Positions 14,631-16,975 of a stretch of DNA of 16,975 nucleotides are shown one piece after another; the first letter of the stretch is position 1; each line of letters begins with the position of its first letter. Source of the DNA: JAHRVQ01 sp964548025 (lineage in GTDB: Bacteria > Pseudomonadota > Gammaproteobacteria > Pseudomonadales > Azotimanducaceae); contig CAZJRI010000113.1 in NCBI GenBank assembly GCA_964548025.1, forward strand, positions 1 to 16,975. The letters are read 5' to 3'. The notes under the pieces were generated by a model that had not been told where the DNA came from, ran no database searches, and saw only the letters and a list, made by a program, of their open reading frames with translations. Made by a program: the position numbers and the translations under genes.

Positions 14631-15293
14631 GTGTTTGAGTTGGTACAGGCAGGTGGTTGGCTGATGGTTCCGATCTTGTTGAGTTCGGTCATAGCTGCAG
14701 CAATTTGTGTTGAGAGATTCTGGACACTTCGAAAGGATCAGATCCTTCCAAGAAACCTGCTGGCGCAGGTCTGGACCTGGATCAAGAATAACGAGATGGA
14801 TAATAGGAGATTGAGAGATCTTCGAGCTGGATCTCCTCTTGGGCAGATTCTAGCCGCTGGTATCACCAACCATCGCCGTGGTCGTGACCAGATGAAAGAA
14901 GCAATAGAGGAGGTGGCAAATCAGGTCGTTCATGAAATGGAACGCTACCTGAATACCCTGGGTACTGTCGCCGCAATTACGCCTTTGCTCGGGTTGCTTG
15001 GAACTGTTATCGGCATGATCAAGGTGTTTACTGCGATCAGATTGGAAGGAACCGGGAACGCTGCTGTTCTTGCCGGTGGAATCTCTGAAGCATTGATAAC
15101 GACTGCTGCCGGATTGACAGTTGCCATACCCAGCCTTTTTTTCTATCGGTACTTCCAGCGGCGGGTGGATGAATTAGTCATCAGCATGGAACAGGAAGCG
15201 CTAAAACTGGTTGAGGTATTGAACAGCGATAAACTTGACCGGACTGATGCAAAATCATCGAAACCCGAAATCGCTCAGGTTGTGAGCAACTAG
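14631..15293 (+). CDS. exbB: MotA/TolQ/ExbB-family proton channel protein
   Basis: The 220-residue protein has three membrane segments: about 11-28, 107-133 and 150-175. The two later ones form the conserved core: LNTLGTVAAITPLLGLLGTVIGM (split as 108-118 and 119-130) and ISEALITTAAGLTVAIPSLFFY. The cytoplasmic domain lies between TM1 and TM2. ExbB/TolQ pentamers surround an ExbD/TolR dimer and turn proton flow into motion that drives outer-membrane processes. The partner ExbD starts 6 bases after the stop. In relatives this pair precedes msbA/lpxK, as here, and no tonB or tol gene adjoins, so its partner is unknown. It starts with GTG; GGAG 10 bases and AGGG 3 bases upstream are both imperfectly spaced. 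Confidence 0.87.
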   Translation: MFELVQAGGWLMVPILLSSVIAAAICVERFWTLRKDQILPRNLLAQVWTWIKNNEMDNRRLRDLRAGSPLGQILAAGITNHRRGRDQMKEAIEEVANQVVHEMERYLNTLGTVAAITPLLGLLGTVIGMIKVFTAIRLEGTGNAAVLAGGISEALITTAAGLTVAIPSLFFYRYFQRRVDELVISMEQEALKLVEVLNSDKLDRTDAKSSKPEIAQVVSN

Positions 15294-15299
15294 TCCTCC

Positions 15300-15725
15300 A
15301 TGAAGTTTGCACGAAGACAAATGGCTGATGCCGAAGTCAATCTGACACCCCTGATTGATGTTGTATTTCTGCTATTGATCTTTTTCATGGTATCCACCAC
15401 GTTTACCAAAGACACGAGAATCTCAATCGACTTACCCGAGGCAGATGGTGAAGCGGCTCAAATTGTCGAAAAACAGATTGAAGTAACCATTAATCGTTCC
15501 GGTGAATACGCCGTAAATGATGTCGCCCTGGTCAACAATAAACTCGATACATTGAAAAGAGCCATACAGAAAGTTAGTGATGGAGACACTTCGGTTCCGC
15601 TGATTATTACTGCCGATTCTGCAACGCCGCATCAATCAGTGGTAACGGCAATGGATGCTGCTGGTCAACTGGGATTCATTCATCTGAGTATCACTACCAG
15701 GAACTTAAGTGAGCAGGACTCCTGA
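15300..15725 (+). CDS. exbD: ExbD/TolR-family biopolymer transport protein
   Basis: The 141-residue protein has a short cytoplasmic N-terminus, one membrane helix (NLTPLIDVVFLLLIFFMV, 14-31) and a periplasmic domain. Asp20 inside the helix is the proton-carrying aspartate of the family (Asp25 in E. coli ExbD). The periplasmic part (VEKQIEVTINRSGEYAVND, VPLIITADSATPHQSVVTAMD) is the usual ExbD/TolR fold. It works in the inner membrane with the ExbB just upstream. Its last 17 bases overlap the start of msbA, pointing to a coupled operon. Confidence 0.88.
   Translation: MKFARRQMADAEVNLTPLIDVVFLLLIFFMVSTTFTKDTRISIDLPEADGEAAQIVEKQIEVTINRSGEYAVNDVALVNNKLDTLKRAIQKVSDGDTSVPLIITADSATPHQSVVTAMDAAGQLGFIHLSITTRNLSEQDS
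15699..15703 (+). promoter_or_regulatory. ribosome binding site of msbA inside exbD
   Basis: AGGAA lies five bases before the GTG at 15709, within the end of exbD. It supports the overlapping start. Confidence 0.55.
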
Positions 15726-16975
15726 GAATAAATCATCTGACGTCCAGATCTATGGTCGTTTGCTTTCCTATGTAGCACCTTACTGGGCTGCGTTTCTTCT
15801 CAGTATTTTGGGTTTCGCTATCTACTCCGTTTCCAATGTCAGTTTTCTGCAACTGGTTGGATATATCGTCGATTCGCTGGGTGGGGAGGACCCGCTGGCG
15901 AACACCCAGGTCGCACCTTATATCAGGGACTTTATTGGTGAAGCCGGGCAACTCAATCGAGCGGTCATTCCCGTCGCGATTATCGCAATTGTAATATTCC
16001 GGGGTATGGGAACATTTATTGGTAATTACTTCATAGCGTTTGTGGGTACCAATCTGGTTCACAATCTCAGGAGAGAACTATTCGACCGTATGCTCTTGTT
16101 ACCGAGCCGGTTTTACGACAAAAATGCCATGGGGCATCTGGTTGCCAAGGTAACATTTCACGTTACACAGGTTACCGGAGCTGCTACAGACGCCGTTAAA
16201 GTAATAATTAGAGAGGGATTTACAGTTCTTGGATATCTGGGGTACTTGTTTTATCTCAACTGGAAATTGACATTCATATTCATTGCTGTTGCTCCCTTTA
16301 TCGCAATTCTGGTGGGTTTCGCAGGCAGACGGTTCAGGAAAATCAGTGAGCATATTCAGGATTCAATGAGTGATGTGACACATGTAGCGTCTGAAACTAT
16401 ACAGGGTTATCGAGAAGTGCGTACTTTTGGCGGTGCTGAATACGAACGCCAACGGTTTAATGGTGTAAGTAATGATAATAGAAGGCAGTCGATGAAAATG
16501 GTCATAACTGCCTCGATTGCAACGCCAGTGATTCAAGTTGTCGTCTCATTGGCACTGGCTGCACTCGTCTGGTTGGCGCTTGACCCCGTCTTATTGTCGA
16601 GTATGAGCCCCGGTGATGTTGTCGCCTTTATTGTCACGGGTGGTTTGCTGGCAAAACCAATTCGGCAACTCTCTGAAGTAAATGCGACTGTCCAGAAAGG
16701 TCTGGCTGCGGCAGAAGATATATTTGATATATTCGATGAAGAAACTGAAACTGACGAAGGGTTGATGGAACTTGAGCGGGTTTCCGGGAAGCTTGAATTC
16801 CGAGATGTAAGTTTTACCTATGAAGGAACAGAGTCGCCTGTTCTTAAGAATCTAAGTTTTATTGCCGCCCCCGGGGAGACCATCGCGCTCGTGGGTAAAT
16901 CCGGTAGTGGCAAAAGTACACTGGCGAGTTTGATCCCAAGATTTTACTCACCGGATACCGGCACCATTCTTCTTG
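15709..16975 (+). CDS. msbA: lipid A flippase ABC transporter MsbA (3' end outside window)
   Basis: The gene starts at GTG 15709 (MSRTPENKSSDVQIYGR) and runs off the right edge after about 422 residues; E. coli MsbA has 582. The transmembrane domain covers about 20-320, with typical MsbA stretches such as LRRELFDRMLLLPSRFYDKNAMGHL, here in residues about 120-144, TIQGYREVRTFGG, and SMKMVITASIATPVIQ. The nucleotide-binding domain begins near LEFRDVSFTYEG, and the Walker A motif GKSGSGKST is at about 396-404. MsbA is a homodimer that flips core-lipid A across the inner membrane using ATP. The signature and Walker B motifs lie beyond the window. Its position after exbB-exbD, usually followed by lpxK, fits an LPS-assembly operon. 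Confidence 0.92.
   Translation, partial: MSRTPENKSSDVQIYGRLLSYVAPYWAAFLLSILGFAIYSVSNVSFLQLVGYIVDSLGGEDPLANTQVAPYIRDFIGEAGQLNRAVIPVAIIAIVIFRGMGTFIGNYFIAFVGTNLVHNLRRELFDRMLLLPSRFYDKNAMGHLVAKVTFHVTQVTGAATDAVKVIIREGFTVLGYLGYLFYLNWKLTFIFIAVAPFIAILVGFAGRRFRKISEHIQDSMSDVTHVASETIQGYREVRTFGGAEYERQRFNGVSNDNRRQSMKMVITASIATPVIQVVVSLALAALVWLALDPVLLSSMSPGDVVAFIVTGGLLAKPIRQLSEVNATVQKGLAAAEDIFDIFDEETETDEGLMELERVSGKLEFRDVSFTYEGTESPVLKNLSFIAAPGETIALVGKSGSGKSTLASLIPRFYSPDTGTILL

Noticed and set aside
15733..16353. Minus-strand open frames opposite msbA
   Set aside because: The plus strand encodes MsbA throughout; the reverse frames have no family features.
1..16975. tRNA, rRNA, CRISPR array, transposase, integrase or phage genes
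   Set aside because: None could be seen on either strand; the rearranged interval shows no mobile-element hallmark.

Overview
This window looks like part of a draft, probably metagenome-assembled, chromosome of a marine-type gammaproteobacterium of moderate GC. The assignment rests on GreB, ClpB, MsbA, TesB and the ExbB-ExbD-MsbA order, all of which read like gammaproteobacterial proteins; no rRNA or tRNA is present to confirm it. Three runs of N (5023-5032, 12013-12022, 13274-13335) are scaffold gaps. Each falls inside a recognisable gene (clpB, a D-threonine aldolase-like gene, mct) that continues on the other side, so the contig order is well supported although all three reading frames are broken. 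At the first gap the contig ends overlap, and the left end carries about 107 bases of a GC-rich clpB that seems to come from another organism.

Layout. 1-2201 (+): the 3' end of comEC, a GNAT acetyltransferase and tesB. 2250-3816 (-): a hisC-type aminotransferase behind greB, separated by one base. 3817-4135: a divergent region with a good sigma-32 promoter for clpB. 4136-6830 (+): clpB. 6834-6879: two LexA (SOS) boxes ahead of a small unknown gene (6974-7285, +). 7298-8440 (-): a CDF metal transporter with an extra C-terminal domain. 8723-9847 (+): an LhgO-type FAD oxidase. 9875-9911: a promoter with MerR-family (ZntR/CadR-like) architecture in front of a ZitB/CzcD-type CDF exporter (9918-10853, +). 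10895-14431 (+): a D-threonine aldolase-like gene, a mesaconyl-CoA hydratase-like gene (4-base overlap) and a mesaconyl-CoA isomerase/CoA-transferase (mct), with a five-copy 15-base repeat between the last two. 14631-16975 (+): exbB, exbD and the start of msbA, tightly packed.

How the genes fit together. Mch and Mct carry out successive steps of the glyoxylate-assimilating half of the 3-hydroxypropionate bi-cycle (methylmalyl-CoA to mesaconyl-C1-CoA to mesaconyl-C4-CoA). A fold-III PLP aldolase coupled to mch suggests a module that links a hydroxy-amino acid or glycine/glyoxylate to propionyl-CoA assimilation. ExbB/ExbD and MsbA form the envelope cluster that in relatives such as Pseudomonas lies next to comEC; here about 13.8 kb separates comEC from exbB.

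The observations most worth a second look are the paired SOS boxes before an unrecognised 103-residue protein, the aldolase-mch-mct module, and the MerR-type promoter over the zinc exporter. The clpB repeat across the gap should be treated as an assembly artefact, not biology.
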